Assembly: GCA_007119305.1 (NCBI GenBank)
Contig: SKPY01000472.1
Coordinates: 1-20,691, forward strand
Reading direction: 5' to 3'
Source of the DNA: Nitriliruptorales bacterium
GTDB taxonomy: Bacteria; Actinomycetota; Nitriliruptoria; Euzebyales; Egibacteraceae
DNA: 20,691 nt
Below are positions 7,918 through 15,241 of this stretch, in pieces (the stretch's first letter is position 1; each line of letters starts with the position of its first letter). A model generated the notes under the pieces. That model did no database searches. It saw nothing but the letters and a program-made list of their open reading frames with translations, and was not told the DNA's origin. The position numbers and the translations under genes are program-made.

Positions 7918-9246
7918 GTGTCCAGTGATCAGCGGCCCAGCGAGACCGCCTACGACGCCGCGGTGGCGCGCCTGTTCGCCCGCCAGCCCAACCGCATGGT
8001 CCCCGACCTGGAGCGGATCACCACGTTGGCCGAGCTGCTCGGCCGGCCCGATCAGGCCTATCCGTCGATCCACCTGACCGGCACGAACGGCAAGACCACG
8101 ACGAGCCACATGGTCGGATGCCTGCTCGCCGCGCTCGGCGTGACGGCGGGCACCTACACCTCGCCGCACCTGCAGGACGTGCGTGAGCGGCTGCGTGTCG
8201 GGGTCGAGCCGATCAGCCGCGCGGCGCTCGTGGAGGGCCTTGCCTACCTGGAGCCCTTCCTCGCCGAGGTGGACGCCCGCCATCCTGACCTCGTCACGTT
8301 CTTCGAGGTCCTCACCGCGCTCGCGTTCACGCACTTCGCCGACGCTCCCGTCGACGTGGGCGTGTTCGAGGTGGGCATGGGCGGGCGCTGGGACGCCACG
8401 AACCTCGTGCGCGGCGAGGTGGCGGTGCTCGGTGAGATCGCGCTCGACCATCCCGAGCTCGGGTCCGCGGTGGAGCACGTCGCCGCGGAGAAGGTCGGCA
8501 TCATCAAGGACCGCGCGACGGTGGTCTCCGCGGCCCAGCATCCCGCGGTGTCCCCCCTGGTGGAGGAGGCCGCGCAGGCGCACGACTGCCGGCTCGTGGT
8601 CGCAGGACGCGACTTCGGGGTGGCGGAGCGCGAGCTGGCCGTCGGGGGCCAGCGGCTCAGCCTGCGCGGCGTGACCGGGACCGTGACCGACGTCTACCTG
8701 CCGCTGCACGGGCTCCACCAGGCCGGCAACGCGGCGCTTGCGCTCGCCGCGGTCGAGGGCTTCCTGGGCTTCGCCGGCGGCCTCGACGAGGACGTGATCC
8801 GCGAGGGCTTCGCCGCAGTGCGGTCGCCGGGCAGACTCGAAGTCGTCCGCCGTCAGGACGCGGCTCCCGTCGTCCTCGACGGCGCGCACAACCCCTGCGG
8901 GGCGCGTTGCCTCGCCACGGCCCTGCGTGAGGAGTTCGCGCACCGCAACCGTGTCTTCGTCCTCGGCATCCTCGCCGACAAGGACGTGGATGGCATCGTC
9001 GCAGAGCTCCTGCCCGTCGCCGAGCACGTCGTGGCGACGCAGCCCCCCAGCGGCCGTGCGGCACCGTCCGAGCGCGTTGCGAAGGCGGTCCGCCGCGCCG
9101 GCGGCACCGTCGAGACCGCTCCCGACGTCGCGGGCGCGCTCAGTCTCGCCAGCGGCGTGGCCGGCGCGGAGGACGCGGTCGTGGTGACCGGCTCGCTCTA
9201 CACCGTCGGCGAGGCGCGCGGCCTGCTCGGCCTGGAACCCGCCTGA
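7918..9246 (+). CDS. folC: Folylpolyglutamate synthase / dihydrofolate synthase
   Basis: Mur-ligase-family enzyme that adds glutamate to folates, and in many bacteria to dihydropteroate, using ATP in the cytoplasm. The 442-residue product carries the P-loop TGTNGKTT (54-61), TSPHLQDVRERLRV, the EVGMGGRWDATN motif (151-162), LDHPELG, and EKVGIIK, which holds the lysine usually carbamylated in this family. The C-terminal domain has LDGAHNPCGA and SLYTVGEAR. The length is normal. GTG 7918 is chosen because the TACACT box is seven bases upstream and the resulting N terminus (SSDQRPSETAYDAAVARLF) fits the family. The frame is open further upstream to an ATG at 7864, but that lies inside the preceding gene and before the promoter. 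glyA, another folate-cycle gene, lies elsewhere in the window. Confidence 0.95.
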   Translation: MSSDQRPSETAYDAAVARLFARQPNRMVPDLERITTLAELLGRPDQAYPSIHLTGTNGKTTTSHMVGCLLAALGVTAGTYTSPHLQDVRERLRVGVEPISRAALVEGLAYLEPFLAEVDARHPDLVTFFEVLTALAFTHFADAPVDVGVFEVGMGGRWDATNLVRGEVAVLGEIALDHPELGSAVEHVAAEKVGIIKDRATVVSAAQHPAVSPLVEEAAQAHDCRLVVAGRDFGVAERELAVGGQRLSLRGVTGTVTDVYLPLHGLHQAGNAALALAAVEGFLGFAGGLDEDVIREGFAAVRSPGRLEVVRRQDAAPVVLDGAHNPCGARCLATALREEFAHRNRVFVLGILADKDVDGIVAELLPVAEHVVATQPPSGRAAPSERVAKAVRRAGGTVETAPDVAGALSLASGVAGAEDAVVVTGSLYTVGEARGLLGLEPA

Positions 9247-9289
9247 CCGGGCACCCCCCGTACCTTCGCGGTCGGTGGGCGCGCTGAGC

Positions 9290-9295
9290 TACCCT
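9290..9295 (+). promoter_or_regulatory. Putative -10 box for ndk
   Basis: TACCCT lies 43 bases before ATG 9338, giving a leader of about 35 bases that contains the AGGAG ribosome-binding site (9328-9332). A second TAnnnT, TACCTT at 9261-9266, is a weaker alternative. Confidence 0.4.
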
Positions 9296-9337
9296 GCCGC
9301 CCGCACCGCTGTCCCGCCCGCCGATCCAGGAGCGACC

Positions 9338-9745
9338 ATGGCCGAGCGCACCCTCATCCTCGTCAAGCCCGACGGCGTCCGCCGCCGGCTCATCGGCGAG
9401 GTCATCGCCCGCATCGAAGCCAAGGGACTCGACATCACGCGGATGCAGATGCGCACGCTGGACCGGGAGACCGCGGAGCGCCACTACGCAGAGCACGTCG
9501 ACAAGCCGTTCTTCGCCGGGCTCGTCGACTTCATCACGAGCGGGCCGCTCGTGGCGCTGATCGTCGAGGGTGACGACGCCGTCGCGGCGACCCGCCAGAT
9601 CATGGGCGCGACCAACCCGCTCGAGGCGACGCCGGGCTCGCTGCGCGGGGACTTCGCGACCGCGATCGGCGAGAACCTCGTGCACGGCTCCGACTCACCC
9701 GACAACGGTGAGCGCGAGATCGGGATCTTCTTCCCTCCGGCCTGA
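9338..9745 (+). CDS. ndk: Nucleoside diphosphate kinase
   Basis: Transfers the terminal phosphate from ATP to nucleoside diphosphates through a phosphohistidine, balancing NTP and dNTP pools in the cytoplasm. The 135-residue product begins MAERTLILVKPDGV, the family signature. The active-site H116 sits in ENLVHGSDSP. ATNPLEATPGSLRGDFA, the nucleotide-binding segment, is at about 91-107. The length is typical. The start ATG has AGGAG five bases upstream. The gene lies 91 bases after folC and 101 bases before the RadC-domain gene, which has no promoter-like box of its own and may be read from the ndk transcript. Confidence 0.98.
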   Translation: MAERTLILVKPDGVRRRLIGEVIARIEAKGLDITRMQMRTLDRETAERHYAEHVDKPFFAGLVDFITSGPLVALIVEGDDAVAATRQIMGATNPLEATPGSLRGDFATAIGENLVHGSDSPDNGEREIGIFFPPA

Positions 9746-9846
9746 GACGGCGGCCGGCGTTATCCCCAGGCGCACGCGCCCGGACGTCCCCCGCAGCCGG
9801 CCGATCGGCGACGCTGGTCGCAAACGCCGACGGACGAGGAGGACAC

Positions 9847-10356
9847 GTGCGCACGATCGCCCCGGAACCTGGCCCCGCAGCGGACCCCGCGCTCGCGGCC
9901 GGCCCCGCAGCGGAGCCCGCGCTCGAGGCCGTCCCACCGCCCCCGGGCTGGTCCTTCCGGCCCGGCGACCCCGCCAGCCGCCCGCAGGTGAGCGCCCCCG
10001 AGGATGCCGCGGCCATCGTCAGGCCGCTGCTTGCCGGGCGCGACCGCGAGCTGTGCCTGCTCGTCGCGCTTGACACCAAGCATCGCCTGATCCGGGTGAG
10101 CACCGTGTCGGTCGGCACCGCCGACCACACCTTCATGGGACCGCGCGAGATCTTCCGCGACGCGCTGCTCGCGGGCGCGAGCGCCGTCTTCCTCGCGCAC
10201 AACCATCCGAGCGGTGACGCGACGCCGAGCGCCGACGACCGCCAGGTGACCCGCCGGCTCGCCCAGGCGGGCAGCCTGCTGGGCGTGGATCTGCTCGACC
10301 ACCTCGTGGTCGGCGACCCCGGCTGGACGAGCCTCGCGCGAGCCGGCGTGTTGTAG
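9847..10356 (+). CDS. RadC/JAB-domain protein, short form with a Pro-Ala-rich N terminus
   Basis: The product has 169 residues, whereas full RadC (UPF0758) proteins have about 220-230. The C-terminal JAMM-type domain (about 52-169) is intact. It has E68 in RELCLLVALD, the HxHx10D signature H118-H120-D131 in AHNHPSGDATPSADD, and DHLVVGD near the end. These residues would bind zinc in a deubiquitinase-like fold; the biochemical role of bacterial RadC is not settled. The usual N-terminal helix-hairpin-helix region is missing. In its place are about 45 residues rich in Pro and Ala, including a tandem ten-residue repeat (GPAADPALAA, GPAAEPALEA). The start is GTG 9847, with AGGAGG (9837-9842) four bases upstream. 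Naming it radC would overstate what is seen, since the DNA-repair link of that name is doubtful even for the full-length family. Confidence 0.85.
   Translation: MRTIAPEPGPAADPALAAGPAAEPALEAVPPPPGWSFRPGDPASRPQVSAPEDAAAIVRPLLAGRDRELCLLVALDTKHRLIRVSTVSVGTADHTFMGPREIFRDALLAGASAVFLAHNHPSGDATPSADDRQVTRRLAQAGSLLGVDLLDHLVVGDPGWTSLARAGVL
9871..9930 (+). repeat. Tandem pair of 30-bp units in the 5' end of the RadC-domain gene
   Basis: Bases 9871-9900 and 9901-9930 match at 28 of 30 positions and are in frame (ten codons each). The near identity suggests recent duplication. Confidence 0.9.
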
Positions 10357-10366
10357 GGGACAGAAC

Positions 10367-10384
10367 CTGCGGACCGGCCCGCAG
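10367..10384. terminator. Hairpin after the RadC-domain gene
   Basis: CTGCGG (10367-10372) and CCGCAG (10379-10384) form a perfect six-pair stem with a six-base loop, ten bases after the stop. No T-tract follows. It lies between this gene and the mreB promoter, where a transcript end is expected, but remains tentative. Confidence 0.3.
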
Positions 10385-10450
10385 CCCGCTGGCTCGCAGG
10401 GCCTGCAGCCGGCTGTCCTGGTGGCCGTGCAGGCGTGCGACCACAACCGC

Positions 10451-10456
10451 TAGCAT
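10451..10456 (+). promoter_or_regulatory. Putative -10 box for mreB and the elongasome block
   Basis: TAGCAT lies 54 bases before the preferred mreB start GTG 10511 and 21 bases before the alternative ATG 10478. It is the only promoter-like hexamer in the 154-base gap before mreB. Confidence 0.45.
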
Positions 10457-10510
10457 GATGGTCTGGTCAGGTCTCCGATGCCCAGGCGTCCCGAGCACCC
10501 GAGGTGCGGC

Positions 10511-11560
10511 GTGGCCCAGCAAAGCCTCCAGTTCCAGTTCTTCGGCCGTGACATCGCGGTCGATCTCGGCACGGCCAACACCCTCGTGTACGTGCGCGGC
10601 CGCGGCATCGTGCTCAACGAGCCCAGCGTGGTGGCGATCAACACCAAGAACGGGGCGATCCTCGCCGTCGGGAGCGAAGCGAAGCGGATGATCGGGCGCA
10701 CCCCCGGGCACATCGTCGCGATCCGCCCCCTGAAGGACGGGGTCATCGCCGACTTCGACGTGACCGAGAAGATGCTGCGCTACTTCATCCAGAAGGTCCA
10801 CCGCCGCCGCTACTTCACCTTCCTGAACAAGCCGCGCGTGGTCGTCTGCGTGCCGAGCGGCATCACCGGCGTGGAGCAGCGTGCCGTCGAGGAGGCGTCG
10901 ATCCAAGCCGGGGCGCGCGCCGCCTACATCATCGAAGAGCCCATGGCCGCGGCCATCGGGGCAGGCCTGCCGGTACATGAGCCTGCCGGCAACATGGTCG
11001 TGGACATCGGCGGCGGCACGACCGAGGTCGCGGTCATCTCGCTCGGCGGGATCGTCACGAGCGCGTCGATCCGCATCGGCGGCGACGAGCTCGACGACTC
11101 GATCATCAACTACGTGAAGAAGGAGTACTCGCTCATGCTCGGCGAGCGCACCGCCGAGGAGATCAAGATGGCGATCGGGAGCGCGTTCCCGCTGCCGGAG
11201 GAGAACCACGCCGAGATCCGGGGCCGGGACCTCGTGAGCGGGCTGCCCAAGACGATCATCATCAGCGCCGAGGAGGTGCGCCGCGCGATCGAGGAGCCGG
11301 TCAACTCGGTCGTGGACGCAGTCAAGACCACGCTCGACCGCACGCCCCCCGAGCTGGCTGCCGACATCATGGACAAGGGCATCGTCATCACCGGCGGTGG
11401 GGCCCTGCTCCAGGGGCTCGACGAGCGGCTGAAGCACGAGACCGGCATGCCGATCCACGTCGCCGAGGCGCCCCTGGACTCGGTGGCGATCGGCTCCGGC
11501 AAGTGCCTCGAGGAGTTCGAGGCGCTGAAGCGCGTCCTGATCTCGAGCTCCCGCCACTGA
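10511..11560 (+). CDS. mreB: Rod shape-determining protein MreB (actin-like)
   Basis: Bacterial actin homologue that polymerises on the inner membrane face and positions the lateral wall synthesis machinery. The 349-residue product has the actin-fold nucleotide motifs: phosphate-1 DLGTANTLVYV (from D18), phosphate-2 DIGGGTTEVAVI (165-176) and the adenosine motif ITGGGALLQGL (from 293). The amphipathic N terminus (MAQQSLQFQFFGRD) could contact the membrane. The start is uncertain: GTG 10511 has a GAGGTG ribosome-binding sequence (10501-10506) and gives the usual family N terminus. ATG 10478 would add 11 residues (MPRRPEHPRCG) but has no clear ribosome-binding site. mreC, mreD, mrdA and rodA follow on the same strand, the standard elongasome order. 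Confidence 0.96.
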   Translation: MAQQSLQFQFFGRDIAVDLGTANTLVYVRGRGIVLNEPSVVAINTKNGAILAVGSEAKRMIGRTPGHIVAIRPLKDGVIADFDVTEKMLRYFIQKVHRRRYFTFLNKPRVVVCVPSGITGVEQRAVEEASIQAGARAAYIIEEPMAAAIGAGLPVHEPAGNMVVDIGGGTTEVAVISLGGIVTSASIRIGGDELDDSIINYVKKEYSLMLGERTAEEIKMAIGSAFPLPEENHAEIRGRDLVSGLPKTIIISAEEVRRAIEEPVNSVVDAVKTTLDRTPPELAADIMDKGIVITGGGALLQGLDERLKHETGMPIHVAEAPLDSVAIGSGKCLEEFEALKRVLISSSRH

Positions 11561-11613
11561 GCGCGGTGCTGGCGGCCCCCGCGCCCGCGCTCCCACGTTG
11601 ACCATCGGTGCAC

Positions 11614-12570
11614 ATGCCTGCCGCACGACGTCGCCGCCGCAGCATCCTCGCGTTGCTCGTCCTGGTCGCGCTCGTGCTGCTCACGGTGGACTTCCGCCAG
11701 GGGGACGAGGGGCCGATCAGCGGCGCCCAGCGCGCGCTCGGCTCCGCGTTCGCCCCCCTGCAGAACGGCGTGGCGGCGGTGGTGCAGCCCATCGGGAGCT
11801 TCTTCGGCGCGATCGGGCAGCTCGGACGCCTGCGCCAGGAGAACGTCGCGCTCGAGGAGGAGCTGCGCGAGCTGCGCGAGCGGCAGGTCTCCCTGGCCGA
11901 TCTCGCCCGCGAGAACGACGAGCTGCGGGAGCTGCTCGGCATGCAGCAGCGGCTCGAGCACACCACGACCGCGGGGCGGGTGATCGCGCAGCCTCCCGGG
12001 TTGTTCCGCTGGTCGTTGCTCATCGACATCGGCGAGGAGCACGGCGTGCGGGAGAACATGGCGGTGATCAACGCCGACGGGCTGGTCGGCAAGATCACCG
12101 ACGTCAGCGCCGGACATTCCCGGGTGCAGCTTGCGGTGAGCCCGAACGCCGGGTACTCCGTGCGCATCGTGGACACGCGCCAGCAGGGCCTGCTGTCGGG
12201 CCGTGGCACCCGTCCCATGCAGCTGAACATCCTCGACGACCCCGAAGCTGAGGTCCCCCTCGGAGCTGAGGTGGTCACCCGCGCCTTCGAGGGCACGAGC
12301 ATCCCCGACGGCATCCCGGTCGGGGTGATCGAAGAGACCCCCGCTGCCGAGATCGGCGGGGCGCAGTTCCTCGGCGTCAGGCCCTACGCGGACCACACGC
12401 GCCTCGACATCGTGCTGGTGATCCTCGACGCGCCGGAGGTGCCCGTGGACGCCTTCGAAGCCGACGAGCCCGACGACGAGCCGGACGAGCCCAGCCCCGA
12501 CGACGACGGCGAGCCGCTCGAGGCGGACGAGGAGGCCGCTGCCACGAGGCCGGCGAGGATCCCTGCGTGA
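11614..12570 (+). CDS. mreC: Rod shape-determining protein MreC with an acidic C-terminal tail
   Basis: Bitopic membrane protein that links MreB filaments to PBP2 and RodA outside the membrane. An arginine cluster (MPAARRRRRS) precedes one membrane segment (about 11-25). A coiled coil covers about 70-110 (RLRQENVALEEELRELRERQ region). The paired beta domain follows (about 118-275), with NADGLVGKITDV and ISEDP-like conserved patches. The last 40 residues (279-318) form an acidic, proline-rich tail outside the usual fold. ATG 11614 is chosen because GGTG lies four bases upstream; GTG 11608, two codons earlier, is equally possible. It begins 53 bases after mreB. Its stop overlaps the start of mreD by four bases (GTGA), so translation is probably coupled. 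Confidence 0.93.
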   Translation: MPAARRRRRSILALLVLVALVLLTVDFRQGDEGPISGAQRALGSAFAPLQNGVAAVVQPIGSFFGAIGQLGRLRQENVALEEELRELRERQVSLADLARENDELRELLGMQQRLEHTTTAGRVIAQPPGLFRWSLLIDIGEEHGVRENMAVINADGLVGKITDVSAGHSRVQLAVSPNAGYSVRIVDTRQQGLLSGRGTRPMQLNILDDPEAEVPLGAEVVTRAFEGTSIPDGIPVGVIEETPAAEIGGAQFLGVRPYADHTRLDIVLVILDAPEVPVDAFEADEPDDEPDEPSPDDDGEPLEADEEAAATRPARIPA

Positions 12571-13079
12571 TCGCGCGGGCCGCCGCGCTCGGGCTGCTCC
12601 TCGTCGTCGCGGCGCTGCTCGAGACCGTCGTGTTCGCCGAGATCGCGGTGGCAGGCTACGTCCCCGCGGTCGTCGTGCTCACCGTGGTTGGCGTCGCCCT
12701 CGCCGACGGCCCGGAACCGGGGGGGATCTACGGGTTCGTGGCCGGCTTGCTGATGGACCTCCTCGGCGGCGGGCTCGTGGGGCTGTCCGCCCTCGTCATG
12801 CTGACCACCGGATTCGCCGTCGGTGCCGCGCGGCCCTACCTCACCGGGCCACCCCTGGGGATCCACGTCGTGGTCGGGGGGCTCGCGGCCGCGTCCGCGA
12901 CCCTGGCCTACGGGGTGCTGCTGTTCCTGCTCGAACCCGCGGAGATCACCTGGTCGGCGCTCGGGCAGGGCAGCGCCATCACCGGGTTGTACAGCGCGGC
13001 CGTGGCGCCGTTCGCGGTGCGGGCCACGATCATGCTGGCCAGGAGCGTCGAGGGGCAGACGGTCGGCTCCAGCTCGTAG
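12567..13079 (+). CDS. mreD: Rod shape-determining protein MreD
   Basis: Small polytopic membrane protein of the elongasome; its precise role is unclear, but it acts with MreC. The 170-residue product is almost entirely hydrophobic, with about five or six predicted membrane segments. It contains PAVVVLTVVGVALADGPEPG followed by GFVAGLLMDLLGGG. The acidic residue in that second segment (GLLMDL) and the surrounding glycines are typical of MreD. The start is GTG 12567, overlapping the mreC stop in the sequence GTGA. The position between mreC and mrdA makes the call secure despite low sequence conservation in this family. Confidence 0.9.
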   Translation: MIARAAALGLLLVVAALLETVVFAEIAVAGYVPAVVVLTVVGVALADGPEPGGIYGFVAGLLMDLLGGGLVGLSALVMLTTGFAVGAARPYLTGPPLGIHVVVGGLAAASATLAYGVLLFLLEPAEITWSALGQGSAITGLYSAAVAPFAVRATIMLARSVEGQTVGSSS

Positions 13080-13187
13080 CGGGGGCGCACGGCCGCTCGG
13101 CGCCAGCCCGGAGCGGGTAGCCGGGGGACGGGCCCGACCCGGCCCTCCGGACACGCCCGTTCGTGCCGCGGCGCGGGGCTGCGCTGC

Positions 13188-13193
13188 TACGCT
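13188..13193 (+). promoter_or_regulatory. Putative -10 box for mrdA (leaderless spacing)
   Basis: TACGCT ends eight bases before GTG 13202, the same geometry as valS and folC. It suggests an internal promoter that transcribes mrdA-rodA separately from mreBCD. AGGA (13195-13198) also lies just before the start and could serve longer transcripts. Confidence 0.5.
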
Positions 13194-13201
13194 CAGGATC
13201 T

Positions 13202-15241
13202 GTGCGCACGACATCTCCTGCCTCCACCGAGCAGGTGGAGAGTACGCGTCTGCGGCTGACCTTCCTCGCGCTGCTCGTGGTCAGCCTCTTCGTCTTGCTC
13301 TTCGCCCGCTTGTGGTTCCTGCAGGTCATGGCCGGTGAGCAGTACGCGGCGCGGGCCGAGGGCAACGCGGTGCGCACGGTCGTGCTCGAGGCACCGCGGG
13401 GCAAGATCGTCGACCGCGCGGGCGAGACCATCGTCCGCAACCGCTACGCGCCCGTGGTCAGCGTCCAGCCCGACGAGATGGGCGAGCAGGCCGACGAGGT
13501 CTACGCGCGCCTGTCGGCGCTGCTCGACAAGCCGGTCGAAGACCTCATGCGGCGCGCCGACTCCACCCGGGTGGGGCCGTTCCGGCCGCGGCCGGTCGCG
13601 ATCGACGTGCCCGAGGACGCCATCGCCTACATCCACGAGAACGGCTCGTCGCTGTTCCCGGGCGTCTACGCCGAGACGCTGCCGCTGCGCGACTACCCGT
13701 TCGGCGCTCTCGCCGCCCACGTGGTCGGCTACCTCGGCGAGATCAGCCAGGAGGAGCTCGACAGCGAGCGCTTCGCGGGCTACCGCCCCGGGGAGGTCAT
13801 CGGCTGGTCCGGTGTGGAGCGGCAGTACGAGGAGGTGCTCCGCGGCACCCACGGCCGGCGCCAGCTCGAGGTCGATCCCGTCGGGCGGGTCCTGCGCGAC
13901 CTCGGCGACTCGCCGCCGGTGCAGGGCTCCGACCTCGTCCTCACGCTCGACGTCGATGCGCAGCGCCTCGTCGAGGACGCCCTCGCAGAGGGCATCGAGG
14001 TGGCCCGCACGATCCCCGACGAGGGGGAGGGCCCGGGACGCGGTGGTACGTTCAAGGCACCCGCCGGCGCGGCGGTGGTCCTCGACCCGTCGAACGGTGA
14101 CGTCCTGGCGCTGGCGAGCCACCCGAGCTTCGACCCGGCGCTGTTCGTGGGTGGGATCTCCCACAGCGCATGGAGCACCCTTCAGGATCCCGACAACCAC
14201 TTCCCGCTCATCAACCGGGCGATCCAGTCGAGCTACCCGCCCGGCTCGGTCTACAAGATCGTGCCCGCCGGGGCGGCCCTCGAGGAGGGCTACCAGTCCC
14301 CGGACGGGCTCCTGCCGTGCCCGGGCAGCTGGGAGTGGGCAGGCCAGGTGTTCCACAACTGGGAGCGTTCCGATTCGGGGCACATGGACCTCACGCGCGC
14401 CCTCGTGCACTCCTGTGACACCGTGTTCTACGAGCTCGCCCGCCGCATGTGGACCGACGAGGAGCGCGAGCTCAGCGGGGAGGACATGGCCGCGGTCGAC
14501 GGAGAGCTGCCCGTGCGTGAGCGTCTGGCCGAGCATTCGCGCGGCTGGGGGCTCGGCGCCGCCACGGGGATCGACCTGCCCAGCGAGCGCGGTGGGGTCG
14601 TGCCGGGCCGCCAGTGGAAACGCAGCTACTGGGAGGCCACGAGGGACATCGCGTGCGCGCAGTCCCGTCAGGCCGAGCCGGGCAGCTACCGCAGGGACGT
14701 GCTCAGCGACATCTGCGAGGACGGCTGGCGCTGGCGCGGCGGCGACGCGGTGAACATGTCGATCGGCCAGGGCGAGATGCAGACCACGCCGCTGCAGATC
14801 GCGAACGCCTTCGCGGCCGTGGCCAACCGCGGCATCCTCTACCAGCCGCGGGTCGCCCGCGAGGTCGTGCACCGTGACGGCACGGTCGAGGCGCTCGAGC
14901 CGGACGTCATCGGCGAGGTCCCCGTCCGCCGCGAGTACCTCGACTACATCCACCGCGGGCTCGTGGGCGTCACCCAGGACAACGGGACCGCGGCGAGCGT
15001 GTTCGCCGACTTCGAGATCCCCACGGCCGGCAAGACCGGCACCGCCCAGTACAAGCCCAAGCAGCCGATCGCCTGGTACGCCGGCTACGCGCCCGCCGAC
15101 GACCCCCGCTACGTGGTCGTCGCGATGGTCGAAGAGGCTGGCGGCGGCAGCCAGTCCGCCGCGCCCATCGTCCGGCGCATTTTCGAGGGCCTGCTGGACG
15201 TGGACAAGACCCCGATCGACCCGGGTGAGGCCAACGAATGA
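13202..15241 (+). CDS. mrdA: Penicillin-binding protein 2, elongation-specific transpeptidase
   Basis: Class B PBP that cross-links new peptidoglycan during side-wall growth, working with RodA. The 679-residue product has one N-terminal membrane segment (TFLALLVVSLFVLLFARLWF), a pedestal/dimerisation domain, and the transpeptidase domain. Its active-site motifs are SVYK (S349, K352), SCD (404-406; the SxN motif in the SxD form common in PBP2) and KTGTA (611-615). Between GVVPGRQWKR and AVNMSIGQGEM there is a segment of about 40 residues containing C485 and C505, an insert I recall from actinobacterial PBP2 proteins. GTG 13202 is chosen because a TACGCT box ends eight bases earlier. The preceding gap after mreD is 122 bases. 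The stop overlaps the rodA start by four bases (ATGA). Confidence 0.95.
   Translation: MRTTSPASTEQVESTRLRLTFLALLVVSLFVLLFARLWFLQVMAGEQYAARAEGNAVRTVVLEAPRGKIVDRAGETIVRNRYAPVVSVQPDEMGEQADEVYARLSALLDKPVEDLMRRADSTRVGPFRPRPVAIDVPEDAIAYIHENGSSLFPGVYAETLPLRDYPFGALAAHVVGYLGEISQEELDSERFAGYRPGEVIGWSGVERQYEEVLRGTHGRRQLEVDPVGRVLRDLGDSPPVQGSDLVLTLDVDAQRLVEDALAEGIEVARTIPDEGEGPGRGGTFKAPAGAAVVLDPSNGDVLALASHPSFDPALFVGGISHSAWSTLQDPDNHFPLINRAIQSSYPPGSVYKIVPAGAALEEGYQSPDGLLPCPGSWEWAGQVFHNWERSDSGHMDLTRALVHSCDTVFYELARRMWTDEERELSGEDMAAVDGELPVRERLAEHSRGWGLGAATGIDLPSERGGVVPGRQWKRSYWEATRDIACAQSRQAEPGSYRRDVLSDICEDGWRWRGGDAVNMSIGQGEMQTTPLQIANAFAAVANRGILYQPRVAREVVHRDGTVEALEPDVIGEVPVRREYLDYIHRGLVGVTQDNGTAASVFADFEIPTAGKTGTAQYKPKQPIAWYAGYAPADDPRYVVVAMVEEAGGGSQSAAPIVRRIFEGLLDVDKTPIDPGEANE

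Noticed and set aside
13193..14953. A 586-codon open frame antisense to mrdA
   Set aside because: Another antisense shadow in high-GC coding DNA; the composition is His/Asp/Val-rich as expected from a reverse read, and the plus strand has a complete PBP2.
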